Shown here: positions 10,330 through 22,324 of the stretch, piece by piece
Layout of the letters: the number at the start of each line of letters is the position of its first letter
How positions within the stretch are numbered: position 1 is the stretch's first letter
Source of the DNA: Pisolithus tinctorius
Taxonomy: Eukaryota > Basidiomycota > Agaricomycetes > Boletales > Pisolithaceae
Assembly (NCBI GenBank): GCA_024663395.1
Contig: JANFAH010000021.1
Coordinates: 62,001 to 126,000 of the forward strand
Reading direction: 5' to 3'
DNA length: 64,000 nt
Made by a program: the position numbers and the translations under genes
Notes under the pieces: generated by a model
What the model was told of the DNA's origin: nothing
Database searches by the model: none
The model's input: the letters and a program-made list of their open reading frames with translations, nothing else

Positions 10330-13310
10330 TCAAGCCGGGGTCATGCCCAAGGCTTCTCTGTTATGTTCATGTTTGGGTCTGGTTAATGCTTTAGTGAAGA
10401 TGTCGGCTGTCATTTTGGCCGTAGGGCAGTATTTTAAGTTAATTATTTCTCTTCTCGTGCAGTCGCGAATAAAGTGATTTTTAGTATCAAAGTGTTTTGA
10501 TCGTTGATGATATTGCGCATTTTTTGCAATCGCTAGTGCTGATTGGTTATCGCCGTGGAGCGTTGTAGCCTCTAACTGCGGGCGATCTAGTTCACTCAGT
10601 AGGCTTCGTAACCATATAATTTCGCGCGTTGCGTTCGCCATCGATATATATTCAGCTTCTGCCGTGGAGAGGGCCACGTGATTTTGTTTCTTTGAGTACC
10701 ACGTGATCGCGCCCTGGTTGAAGGTGGATACGTATCCTGAGATTGATATCTGATCGTCGTCATTGGCGAAGTTGGCGTCTGAATACATAATTAATTTATT
10801 ATGTTCGGGACGAGCTGGATCGGCTTTATAGGTAATCCCATAGCTTTTAGTTCCCGCTAGATACCTTAGTATTCTTTTTGCTGCTGTCCAATGGGACAAG
10901 TCAGGATTTGCCGTGAAGGATGCGAGTCTATTGACCGCATATGTTATATCGGGCCTCGTGGCCACTGATGCATACATTAGATGCCCTATGAGTGTTGCGT
11001 AGTTGCCGCTAGGTACACCTTCGGCCTCGGTGTCACGTGGGCTTAGCCGCGTGCCCGGATCGAGTGGAGTTTTGACTGGGTTTGCGTCGGTCATTCCATA
11101 TTTTTGTAGTAGTCCTTCGATATAGCGTGTCTGGCCTAGGGTAATTGTTCCACTGGTGTGATTTCGTGTGATCTCAATCCCAACTAGTTTACTTGGGTCT
11201 CCGAGGTCTGTTACCTCGAACATATTTTGTAGTTGTAATTTTAATTTAGTCATAAGTTCGGCAGTATTGGTGGCGAGTACTAGGTCGTCTACCCATACCG
11301 TAATGATCTCGATTGTAGTTGAGGTTTTTCTTATGTATACACATGGGTCGGAGTGGAGTCAAGCAAAGCCGACAGTTTGTAACTGGCCATTTAGCTCCTT
11401 GTTCCACTCATGTCCGGACTGCTTTAGTCCGTATAATGTCTTGATTAGTTTACACAGGCATCCGGTATTGTCGTCGAAGCCTTCGGGCTGCTCCATGTAT
11501 ATTTCTTCTTTTAGTTTACCATTTAAGTACGCGCCCTTTACATCCATTTGTTGGATTTCCCAGTTTTGGGCGTTGGCCAATGATAAGATAAGGCATATTG
11601 TTTCTAATCTAATGACCGGGGAATAGGTGTCGTTATAATCCATTCCCGGGACCTGGGAATATCCCCTGGCGACTAATCTCGCTTTGTATTTTTGGAGTAC
11701 CCCGTCTTTATCGTATTTTCGGGTGAACACCCATTTATTTGATACGGGCTTACGCCCCTCTGGTGGATCTACTAATGTCCATGTCCCTTTTTCTCGCAAT
11801 TGTTGTAATTCGGCCTCTATGGCTTTTTGCCATTCCGGCCACTCAGGTGAGGCTTTAGCCTCTCGTAGTGTTTTGGGGTCGCCTTCCCCCAGTGTGCTTT
11901 CATTGAATGCTAAGTACACTCATTCCGCTGACGAGAGCTCGCGATTCTCTGACGTTTGCTCATCGTTTAGTAATTCGTCTAAATTGGGTAATGGATCGTT
12001 CAACACGTTGTAATCGTGCGACATCTGGGCTCTTTTGCTTCGCCTCGTGGGCTCGTCATGTGACTCCGTTTGTTTCCGTTTTGGTTCCACTTTATCGCTG
12101 GCGGTTCTTTCTTCCTCTCCTCCAGTGTCTCCCCCTGTAGTTGGCAGGTCTCGAGGAGGCAAGTCGGTCTCTGGATGGAACCGGTAGTTTCTCGAGGTAC
12201 GTATTTGTCTTGTGCGTGTGTCGAAGTACTGAACAGCGCGCGGGCCATCTAGGAAGCCCACGAATGGGTGCGCGTGCGATCTCGCATCCAGCTTGGAGAT
12301 CGTTTGGTGTTCGTCGAGGATCCATACGCGCGTTCCAAACTCTTGAAGGTGTGATACGTCGGGCTCTTGCCCATACCATCCCTCGTAGGGTGTTCTCTCG
12401 CAGGTGCGTGTCCATGCGTGGTTGCGTACATAAACTGCATGGCTTACGGCCTCGCACCACAGGAACTTTGGCAGGTCTCTTGCCAGTAGCATTGCCCGTC
12501 CTAGTTCTACGACGGTGCAATTGAATCGTTCAGCTACGCCGTTTTGGGATGGCGAGTACGGTGCCATAGGTTCTAGCAGTATTCCTTTTTCTTTGCACCA
12601 TGTTATCAGTGTGTTGTTGATGTATTCGGTCCCATTATCGCATCTGATTCGTTTAGGGAGTATGTCTTTCTGTCTTTCCAACATCTGCACGTATTCTTTC
12701 ATGCATTCTGTTGCCTCCCCCTTTTGTTTCATGTAGTACGTCGTAGCGTACCTTGTTGCATCATCGATAAATGATATATAGTATCGATGACCATGTATGG
12801 ATGTCGTACGTGACGGCCCCCATACGTCCATATGAGTTAATTCTCCCGCTGCCGAGGCCCAATGGGTTGCCTCGGATGGGTGAGGTTCACGTGTCTGTTT
12901 AGTGGCAGTGCACGCTTCGCAATTGAAATTGGGCGAGTTTGGATCGACTTCGAACCCTTTCACTAACTTCTTATGGAACAGGCGGCGCAGTCTGCTTATC
13001 CCAATATGGCCAAAGCGTTTATGCCATGTTTTCCACGAGGTTGTTTCATCAGCGAGACTGGTTTGCTCGCTCCTCGTAGGTACTGTAAATTGTAGTTCGT
13101 ATAAGTGGTTTTTCCGCTTCCCCAGTGCGATGACGTCCCCTGAGGAATTGTGCAACTCGATCTGGCCTCCTCCACTGATGGAGCGGCCACCTTGTGCGTC
13201 TAAGCGGCCAATTGAAAATAAGTTATTAGGCGATGACGGCACGTGTAGCACAGTCACGGTGAATAGCCAAATAGGTGACCGAACAGTTACTGTTAATTTA
13301 CGCGATGTGC
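10330..13310 (-). pseudogene. Copia pol (pre-integrase, integrase, RT, RNase H), minus arm
   Basis: Read on minus: the GAG-pre-integrase motif LHVPSSPNNLFSIGRLD (about 13250) comes first, then the integrase zinc finger (H-H and CEAC). The integrase acidic triad follows in MDVWGPS, CDNGTEY and GVAERFN. Next are the RT (VDVKGAYLNG-like, and WVDD as the YxDD box) and RNase H (YSDANFA, STAEAEY), ending ADIFTKAL. The frame is broken by two TGA codons, at 11920-11922 and 11359-11361, where the plus arm has CGA (Arg). gag is absent and the very N-terminal part is joined to inverted sequence at about 13290. Confidence 0.93.
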
Positions 13311-15716
13311 TACATGAAACAAAAGGGGGAGGCAACAGAACGCGTGAAAGAATACGTGCAGATGTTGGAAAGACAGAAAGACATACTCCCTAAACGAATC
13401 AGATGCGATAATGGGACCGAATACATCAACAACGCACTGATAACATGGTGCAAAGAAAAAGGAATACTGCTAGAACCTACGGCACCGTACTCGCCATCCC
13501 AAAACGGCGTAGCTGAACGATTCAATTGCACCGTCGTAGAACTAGGACAGGCAATGCTACTGGCAAGAGACCTGCCAAAGTTCCTGTGGTGCGAGGCCAT
13601 AAGCCATGCAGTTTATGTATGCAACCGCACATGGACACACACCTGCGAGAGAACACCCTACGAGGGATGGTACAGGCAAGAGCCCGACATATCACACCTT
13701 CAAGAGTTTGGAACGTGCGTATGGATCCTCGACGAACACCAAACGATCTCCAAGCTGGATGCGAGATCGCACGCGCACCCATTCGTGGGCTTCCTAGATG
13801 GCCCGTGCGCTGTTCAGTACTTCAACACACGCACAAGACAAATACGTACCTCGAGAAACTACCAGTTCCATCCAGAGACCGACTCGCCTCCTCGAGACCT
13901 GCCAACTACAGGGGGAGACACTGGAGGAGAGGAAGAAAGAACCGCCAGCAATAAAGCGGAACCAAAACGGAAACAAACGGAGTCACATGACGAGCCCACG
14001 AGGCGAAGAAAAAGAGCCTGGATGTCGCATGATTACAACGTGTTGAACGATCCATTACCCGATTTAGACGAATTACTAAACGATGAGCAAACATCGGAGA
14101 ATCGCGAGCTCTCGTCAGCGGAACGAGTGTACTTAGCATTCAATGAAAGCACACTGGGGGAAGGCGACCCCAAAACACTATGAGAGGCTAAAGCCTCACC
14201 TGAGTGGCCGGAATGGCAAAAAGCCATAGAGGCCGAATTACAACAATTGCGAGAAAAAGGGACATGGACATTAGTAGATCCACCAGAGGGGCGTAAGCCC
14301 GTATCAAATAAATGGGTGTTCACCCGAAAATACGATAAAGACGGGGTACTCCAAAAATACAAAGCAAGATTAGTCGCCAGGGGATATTCCCAGGTCCCAG
14401 GAATGGATTATAACGACACCTATTCCCCGGTCGTTAGATTAGAAACAATACGCCTTATCTTATCATTGGCCAACGCCCAGAACTGGGAAATCCAACAAAT
14501 GGATGTAAAGGGCGCGTACTTAAATGGTAAACTAAAAGAAGAAATATACATGGAGCAGCCCGAAGGCTTCGACGACGAAACCGGATGCCTGTGTAAACTA
14601 ATCAAGACATTATACGGACTAAAGCAGTCAGGACGTGAGTGGAACGAGGAGCTAAATGGCCAGTTACAAACTGTCGGCTTTGCTCGACTCCACTCCGACC
14701 CATGTGTATACATAAGAAAAACCTCGACTACGATCGAGATCATTACGGTATGGGTAGACGACCTAGTACTCGCCACCAATACTGCCGAACTTATGACTAA
14801 ATTAAAATTACAACTACAAAATATGTTCGAGGTAACAGACCTCGGAGACCCAAGTAAACTAGTTGGGATTGAGATCACACGAAATCACACCAGTGGAACA
14901 ATTACCCTAGGCCAGACACGCTATATCGAAGGACTACTACAAAAATATGGAATGACCGACGCAAACCCAGTCAAAACTCCACTCGATCTGGGCACGCGGC
15001 TAAGCCCATGTGACACTGAGGCCGAAGGTGTACCTAGCGGCAACTACGCAACACTCATAGGGCATCTAATGTATGCATCAGTGGCCACGAGGCCCGATAT
15101 AACATATGCGGTCAATAGACTCGCATCCTTCACGGCAAATCCCGACTTGTCCCATTGGACAGCAGCAAAAAGAATACTAAGGTATCTAGCGGGAACTAAA
15201 AGCTATGGGATTACCTATAAAGCCGATCCAGCTCGTCCCGAACATAATAAATTAATTATGTATTCAGACGCCAACTTCGCCAATGACGACGATCAGATAT
15301 CAATCTCAGGATACGTATCCACCTTCAACCAGGGCGTGATCACGTGGTACTCAAAGAAACAAAATCACGTGGCCCTCTCCACGGCAGAAGCTGAATATAT
15401 ATCGATGGCGAACGCAACGCGCGAAATTATATGGTTACGAAGCCTACTGAGTGAACTAGATCGCCTGCAGTTAGAGGCTACAACGCTCCACGGCGATAAC
15501 CAATCAGCGCTAGCGATTGCGAAAAATGCTCAATATCATCAACGATCAAAACACTTTGATACTAAAAATCACTTTATTCGCAACTGCGCGAGAAGAGAAA
15601 TAATTAACTTAAAATACTGCCCTACGGCCGAAATGATGGCCGACATCTTCACTAAAGCATTAACCAGACCCAAACACGAACATAACAGAGAAGCCTTGGG
15701 CATGACCCCGGCTTGA
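13290..15716 (+). pseudogene. Copia pol, plus arm (5' truncated)
   Basis: Near-identical inverted copy of the minus arm. It begins in the pre-integrase motif (VTVNLRDVLH at about 13282-13312), then jumps to the middle of the integrase, losing the zinc finger and the first catalytic Asp. From there the integrase second half, RT and RNase H are present. One TGA at 14181-14183 interrupts it where the minus arm has CGA. The segment 14247-15716 is a single open frame of 489 codons containing complete RT and RNase H. Confidence 0.92.
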
Positions 15717-15723
15717 GGGGGAG

Positions 15724-16052
15724 TGTAGGAATACCAACCCGCCGTCACACCCAAATAAGGAAACAATGACACGCAGAGAGCGCGGGATATATGTCATAAC
15801 CCCAAGAGGGGGACAAACAAAGTGAAAAATACAAAGGCGGGAGTAGGGGCGGACGCGCCCCAACAGACGAGATATCAAATACACGACATAGATATAAGGT
15901 AGCTACCGCAGGGGATAGAATCCCTATGAGACGAGAACGTCACCTCGTCGACCCGCATCCCTGCCTGAGCACACTGAGTCTTAAACCGAACACCATCGTG
16001 CACAACCTCGCCTGTACCTAATCACTCCAACGTCAATCACCACGCACGCATC
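15724..16052 (+). repeat. Copia LTR of the plus arm, truncated by about 10 bp
   Basis: Starts TGTAGGAATACC after the purine tract GAGGGGGAG and matches the LTR at 9984-10322 in inverted orientation. It lacks the final ATTCCTAACA; the sequence switches at 16053 to an integrase fragment of opposite orientation. Confidence 0.82.
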
Positions 16053-16324
16053 GTTCAGCTACGCCGTTTTGGGATGGCAAGTACGGTGCCGTAGGTTCTA
16101 GCAGTATTCCTTTTTCTTTGCACCATGTTATCAGTGCGTTGTTGATGTATTCGGTCCCATTATCGCATCTGATTCGTTTAGGGAGTATGTCTTTCTGTCT
16201 TTCCAACATCTGCATGTATTCTTTCACGAGTTACTGTTAATTTATGCGATGTGCTACACATGCCGTCATCGCCTAATAACTTATTTTCAATTGGCCGCTT
16301 AGACGGCGGGTTGGTATTCCTACA
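16053..16324. other. Scrambled Copia junction fragments
   Basis: Three pieces are joined without spacers: 16053-16228, minus-strand integrase (CDNGTEY region); 16229-16303, plus-strand pre-integrase motif (LHMPSSPNNLFSIGRLD); and 16304-16324, the first about 20 bp of an LTR on the minus strand, ending at the target duplication. Confidence 0.8.
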
Positions 16325-16329
16325 ATTTC
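16325..16329. repeat. Target-site duplication (right), ATTTC
   Basis: Matches 9979-9983 exactly and marks the right edge of the Copia composite. Confidence 0.85.
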
Positions 16330-16985
16330 CCTGCCCTTCACCTACCTGCGCTCTCAGGTGCCGAGCCAATCATACCTACCATTTGTGCCATTTGCTTCCG
16401 CACCCCCGCTATTAAATTCCGTGCCATCACTGAACCGCGTACGCGCCGGTTTGCTTCCGTCGATCGCCGATCGATCGATTTAAAACTAGAGGTCCGTAGG
16501 GGTATACCGAACGATGGTGTGAAGTATAGACAATTGTGTTAGCTACCCAACCGTTGTTTGGCGTCACCTCTGTACCATGCAATATATACATACGAAGGAA
16601 GGGGGGACAACTCGACTCCGGCGTCTGCTGTGAGGCAGAGGAAAGTCAGTGGTATATACGCAATATACGTACGTACATATGAACCCGATGAAAGGAGAGA
16701 ATCCGAGGTATCCAAGAATGGTCGTGAAAAGTGGTATTTGGTGGATGGTAAAGACCGTGCTGATAGATAGTTTGCTAGATTGTAAGGTATGATAGATAGA
16801 CAACAATGGGGAAATGGAGAGATGCATAGAATAATGGAGTTGGGCGAATGGATCGATTAAGGGGAGGACGGCTAGATAGGCTGAGCGATGTTGTTGCTCT
16901 AGGATCCGTTAATCCGCAAACGAGGGATAGAACTGTCAAGTGAGGGTCAAACCGAAACTGACGCAAACGACTCGCTCACTCACAC
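16330..16985. other. Intergenic stretch right of the Copia insertion
   Basis: Contains overlapping GATCGATC-type runs at about 16460-16480 and the 3' flank of the amidase gene. No supported gene. Confidence 0.45.
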
Positions 16986-19054
16986 TCATGCGCTGTCGTT
17001 CTTTCCCACTACGTCATTCGTCCCACTCTTACCCATCCCGTTTGCCTTTACCGCCTCCTCGACAACCCTCATACCTTCCAACACCTTCTCTTCCTCCAAC
17101 CTTCTACCCACGACTTCCACTCCCACCGGTAACCCTTCCATCTTGCTTGCGTCATACACCCCATAAACCCCTTTCGCAACGAGACCCATTGCGGCATACT
17201 CGGGGGAGTTAAGGAAACCGGGAGGGAGAGCGTCGAGAGTAGATTGAACAGTGGTGATTGGCAGAACACCAGCTGTGTAATCGAGCTATGTACCATCCGA
17301 TCAAGAATCACACTCAGACGAAAAATGAAATAGTAAGGGGCGAAAGAGTGACCCACGATATTCCAAATTATCATGTTAGCGCAGCTGACCAACGTCACCT
17401 TCTCCGCTGTCCCTTTTGGTATCGCCGGACTTGGATGTGGAGCGCACACCAGGAAATCCCACTCATTGCTCTCCCACACTTCTCTCCATTTCGCTCGGTA
17501 TTCCTCGCGCGCCACGACGAGTGCACGTTCTTGTGAGGGGGATTTGGCGTGTACCGACGTGAGCATGGCGTATTGGACAGGGTCTGATGTGAAGCGAGCG
17601 AGGAGGGATTTAAAGAAAAGTGGAAGAGAAAGCAGGGATTTTGTTGCTGTGAGAACTGGGTCGAGTCTTTCGTCTTTACGAACTGCGTTGAAGAAGTCGA
17701 CACCACCGTCCGAGAAAGCGAGTTGGAAAGCGATCATGAGGCCCTCAAGTATCGAAGGTGGGGTGCTATCGGAATGGAAATTAGCAAGACCGCATCTACG
17801 CACGGAAGACTGATGGAGAGCGTGGGCTTACACGTCGATGACATCGTGACCTTGCCTTCGGAGTGCGTCGACCGTCATTTGGAGAGCACGTCGACATGCG
17901 GGCGTAGGTGGGGTGATACCTGCGAAACGATAGGGATCAAGAGACTGTCGAATCAAATATGGAAAAGGATATACCGTCATCCCATAAGACACCAAATCGC
18001 AATTTCCTCCCTCGTAAATTGACAGGTCTCCACGATAACGGCATACACTACATAACGCGAAGTCCGTCGTCAGTCTCTAGACCTAAGGTCCCTCCCCCCC
18101 GGACCGAAAAGGAAGCACGGACCGTATGATCATACTCCCACGGCCTCATAGCAATGACTCTCTTCCAAAACTCCTCCAAATCGTCTAAGCGTCTCGCCAT
18201 GGGCGAACAGGACGTCTCCAGGCCCTCGAGGCCAGGCAGAGGTGGAACGGCGCCCCATGAGGGGAACCGACCAATCGACGATTTCATCCCATAAACACCG
18301 CACCAGTGTGCCGGCAATCTCGCGCTCCCGCCGATATCCGTTGCAATCTCGACCATGCTACCTTTCTGCGCGAGAAGTGCGCCGCCGCCGCCTGTCGATG
18401 CGCCAGATGAGTATTCAGAGTTGTACGGGTTGGTCGTGCGCCCGAAGAGGTCGGAGGAGGTGTCAACGTTGAGGAGGCCCGGTGGAACGGTGGTCTTGAC
18501 GTGAGTGAGCGCACCTGCGTCATGTAGGAGTCGGACGATGGCTGCGGAGGACGGAACCGGTTTGTTGGCACGGGAAGAGTAACCTACGGTGGTGTCGTAT
18601 CCTTTAATGTCAATGCAATCTTTTATCGACACCGGGATGCCAGAAAGTAAATGTTTCTCTTTCAGCGGTGAAGACTGGCTCGAGTCAACGTCTACGGTTA
18701 CGGGTAGAAGTAGCTGCGGTGCATTAGAGTGCAGAATGTCGGGTATCAGCACAGCAGCAATGCAATTGGACGCTTGCTGAGCTGCAACGACCTTCTTCCC
18801 GTACGCTTGTAAGATAGCAGGCGTCGATATCGAAGCGGACGCGTGTGAGTGGGCGAGGTCTGAGAGCGACAAGTCAAGTATTTTATCGTCTTCTTCCGTG
18901 CACGCTTCGTTATATGAGGGTGGTAACGCGTCAAACTGGCGCTGACGCTCTTGTTGTTTGGCCTGGCTGTTTAATACGGGTAAGCCTCGTCACCGGCATA
19001 CGGACACACTCACCAATCGCGGCGGTGGGGAGAAGGACTGAGACTGAACCACAT
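16986..19054 (-). CDS. Amidase signature family enzyme, 591 aa, 6 exons
   Basis: Proposed exons on the minus strand are 19054-19014, 18966-18052, 18006-17975, 17919-17832, 17765-17353 and 17272-16986; they join to 1776 bp in one frame. The Ser-cisSer-Lys amidase core is present: the catalytic Lys in VSIKDCIDIKG, the cis-Ser in SGASTGGGGALL, and the Ser nucleophile in TDIGGSARLPA. KLRFGVLWDDG and the C-terminal GLPVGVEVVGRRLEE are also typical. The family hydrolyses amides such as acetamide, fatty-acid amides or carbamates to acid plus ammonia; the substrate is not readable here. The glycine-rich signature has Gly where many members have Glu (GGSSGGEGA type). The first exon of 41 bp is inferred from an upstream ATG with consistent phase and is less certain than the rest. 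There is no signal peptide, so it is probably cytosolic. Confidence 0.9.
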
Positions 19055-21489
19055 GGCAGCCTGGGGTGTGACGAGGACCTCAGGCAAACTGGAATATGCG
19101 AGCGTATATAAACATCCGATCAAGAGAAGATGCTTCCTGATTGGACAATGTCATCATGGGGGGTAGCGTGGTTGTCTCAATCGGGCATCTCTTCTCCGAG
19201 GTACGGGATCGCCATCAATCCCGTTTTGGAGTGACAGATTCCTCCGAAAATAGCGCGGGCCAAAACACTACGCCACTACCCCACAGGACTTGATCTGATG
19301 AATAAGGACTGCGTGCGGGTCTCTCTTGAGATAGCAACCACATCAAGGTATGAGAAGGATGACAGAAATGAAGCATGCATGCGAGTGCGAACGCAGACAA
19401 CAATCTACAACAATAAATACCTCTAACAAACTAACAGCCCAAAATGTTTATACGATCACTTCAGCGTCTCCTGTCAAACCCACCGACAACACTAGAACAT
19501 ACTCATGTATCAAGTTCCCATCAGATGTCATGCAAAAATGGTTTTAACAACCAGAATCACTCCGACCTGGTATGTACCTCGCTTCCGCTCGTCTAGGACT
19601 TAGCGGCTTGTAGCTCGCCGGGTGAGTACTTGCACGGTCTCTCCATACTGACCAGCGTAGCTTAAGTACTAATGAATGAGTAAAATCTCACTTTAGAGTA
19701 GTATGTACCTAGTTAGTACTGATCAGGCCGACGACCCCTCTCTGACTTTCCCATGTCCCGAATGTAACAGTTCGGGGACAGGCCGCCCATACGACGTAAG
19801 CATAAAGTCGAGGCCCTCTTATGAGCTCTCACGACAGAGTCAGCGAGCACCACATATGTAACCTGCATCAATCAATAGCACGCTGCCCGTAGTCCTGCAA
19901 GCACAGTAGCACCCGCTGTGTGCTCTGGTGCCAACGTTAGAACCAGAAACTTGGATTTGACCGGGCTTCGAGTGAGAGCGACATCCGGATGATATGCATG
20001 TCCTGAAAAGATTCGTAGGTCCACTGGCACAGTACGACATGACGTAGCGCCCCTGCATCTTACACGTTACCGGCAGGACGCCGCCGGTATGTCAGTGGTA
20101 GAGCTACTCACCTTGGACCTACCTTGAAGCTTGACCTCGGAACTCCGAGGATGGGCTAGAAGACGGAAGAACTGATTGCTTCCTTACAGTAGAAATACAA
20201 GGATCTTTCCGTTTGTGCGCAAGCTCTACAACCCAACAAGGCACGTTGAGGCAATGACTGGCAACCGATGATCTCAAATGAGCATCCGCACCGTCAAGTA
20301 ACCAATTGCTCGTGATCGCAGTCAGCTCCTCATGCGTACCTTCGAGACACACGTACATAGTCTTGCCTGTCTGCATATTTGTCGCCGGTATCAGCATGGC
20401 TTGGCGAGCCGCACATATGCAAGTACCAAGAGGTGCCGAGTGACACATGGAGCGTACCTTAGATATGTCTCAATTGGGATAACTCGTATATACATACACG
20501 CCAACTTGAAACCCGTGCTGAGAAGGTGAAACAGCGGAGATTCGTAGGAAACTTCGTTAGTGGCGGGTTCATCGACTCTGTAAAAACTGGTGAGGAAAGC
20601 CTGCATGCGAATGTGGAGGTTTCATGTTGAAAGGTCCTATCGGGGGAATGACTAACTGACATTCGCGGACCACACTCCCCTTAACCTTTTTCAAGATGCA
20701 GGCCCTAATCGCCAACCTACCAACGCTTGAGCTACGCACGATTCCAAGCAATGAAGATGAACTGATGGCACAGGTACCATATCATCACCTGTTGACATCG
20801 ACAATCTAACGGGAAGTACCAGGTACGCGTAGTGGTGGAAGAGCATAGTAAAGTTGTTGGATGAGGGGTACATGATGCTAATGAGGTAGTCTTACATATC
20901 ATTCTCTTCGTTTCGTTAGGCGTCGCCAAACTACGAAAGCGTCACGGTGGTGAGCACGGAAGTGATAGTCAACAACTAGGTTGGGTTCTTCGTACGGTCG
21001 CGACAATAGTCATGATACTATAGGATAGGGTCATCTTCGTGGTGGGATGGGGACCTGGGGCCTCAGCGACACAACAGAAGGCATACCGAACTCACCGAGT
21101 CCGAACTTAGTACTCCATACCGCCCAGTGGTAACAACGTAAGGTGTACGAACGTGACCGTATTGAGAAGCTTTTGCGTGCGGTGTCCGCCGAGTCAAAGC
21201 CCGTGAATAACATCCACAATGTCGAGAAGATGTGAGGTATCTTTGCAAACAATGTGAGAAGTAAATCTGCCCAGTTCATCACGAGACCCAAAGTTCCCGT
21301 AAGTTTTTCCATTCTCCCCTCCGCTTTTGAGATTGTGATATAACTCTTGCTCGGGGAAACGAACGAGAAATGAAGATTCGTTACGAAAGCTAGGGCGCTG
21401 TCGGTGAATGTGTCAAGACCCTAAGTGACTTGGTCCAGCAATACGGCATGACCGCACAGTTCGGAATACACATATTAATTTGCTGGATT
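19055..21489. other. Unresolved stretch between the amidase gene and the tandem duplication
   Basis: The amidase promoter must lie at the left end. The minus strand has several overlapping frames of 60-110 codons (20119-20448, 21031-21312), some hydrophobic, but no family motif and no convincing exon chain. A host gene on the minus strand at about 20100-21320 is possible but not supported. Confidence 0.35.
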
Positions 21490-22324
21490 TTTAGGCGATC
21501 GTGCACTGCACGTATGAAGACCTAGACTTCGGGGGCAAGGCTGACGCCGGTGATGCAGGCTTGAACAAGAAGCGCTTGCATGGCACGAAGATGGAGATTT
21601 TGTAGTAGACAACCACCAGTCCCAGTCGATGCCGTCCATATCTTGTGGCTTCGTGGGCAGGCTGGAAGGGGGAGATCTGTCGTCGCCCGCACGATTGCGT
21701 GATGGATCCAGGACGTCAAGGGACCTGGGTCCTGCTTTTGCTTTGTGCAGGCCGAACGCCGCGAGGAGAAGGAAGTGACGACCTATAGCGGTTAGGCGAG
21801 CATTAGCAGATGCTCGTCCGTCAAGATTACTCTCCCAGGACGACGCCTAACGTGATGCAACGGTGGCAGCAGCTCCAGCAAGTTGGGTGGAGGAGTGATA
21901 GTTAGGAAATGTGGTCATAGTGATTGATGTTTTAGGCGAGGGCGGGCCAGACGCATCACAGAATCAAATCCTGACACTTTTCACGTCGATTGAATTGCAT
22001 AGGGTATCTTCCTGTGAATTCTTTGCGGTGAGTTTCATTTCAAGTGGCACCTGCAAGCTTGAAAGTTCCCACACTACCATCTAAGCACGAGTCACCACAA
22101 CTGTTATCAGTAGGCTAAGCAGCAAAGGTCCCAGGAATGGGTGAACACCTATATACCCTCGTGGACTTATATAAATGGTTTGCTCACAAGCATGTGTCGT
22201 ATCTGGGGGAGCGGTGATCAGAAAGAACAAAGGAATGTAATTATACAATGCATGTAAATACAACCTTAACATACCAAGACCACAGATAGACCATACCTCT
22301 CTTAAATGCAAAGCATCAACATCT

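Larger units (their letters stand above)
9984..16324. mobile_element. Palindromic Ty1/Copia composite insertion
   Basis: The block runs from TGTTAGGAAT to ATTCCTACA, the two LTR termini of a Copia element read on the minus strand, and is flanked by one ATTTC duplication. Inside are two near-identical pol copies head to head: the minus arm about 9984-13290 and the plus arm about 13330-16052, followed by a scrambled 270-bp piece. Neither arm has gag, and no full-length 5' LTR or primer-binding site is present. The unit is therefore defective but was integrated once as a whole, or an original minus-strand element was later rearranged by a second copy. Confidence 0.85.

Noticed and set aside
16455..16485. 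GATCGATC runs as a replication or methylation signal
   Set aside because: Short simple palindromic sequence without other context in a eukaryotic genome.
20085..20160. Possible tRNA (A-box-like TGTCAGTGGTAGAGC)
   Set aside because: No matching B box (GGTTCGANTCC) or cloverleaf pairing could be found downstream.
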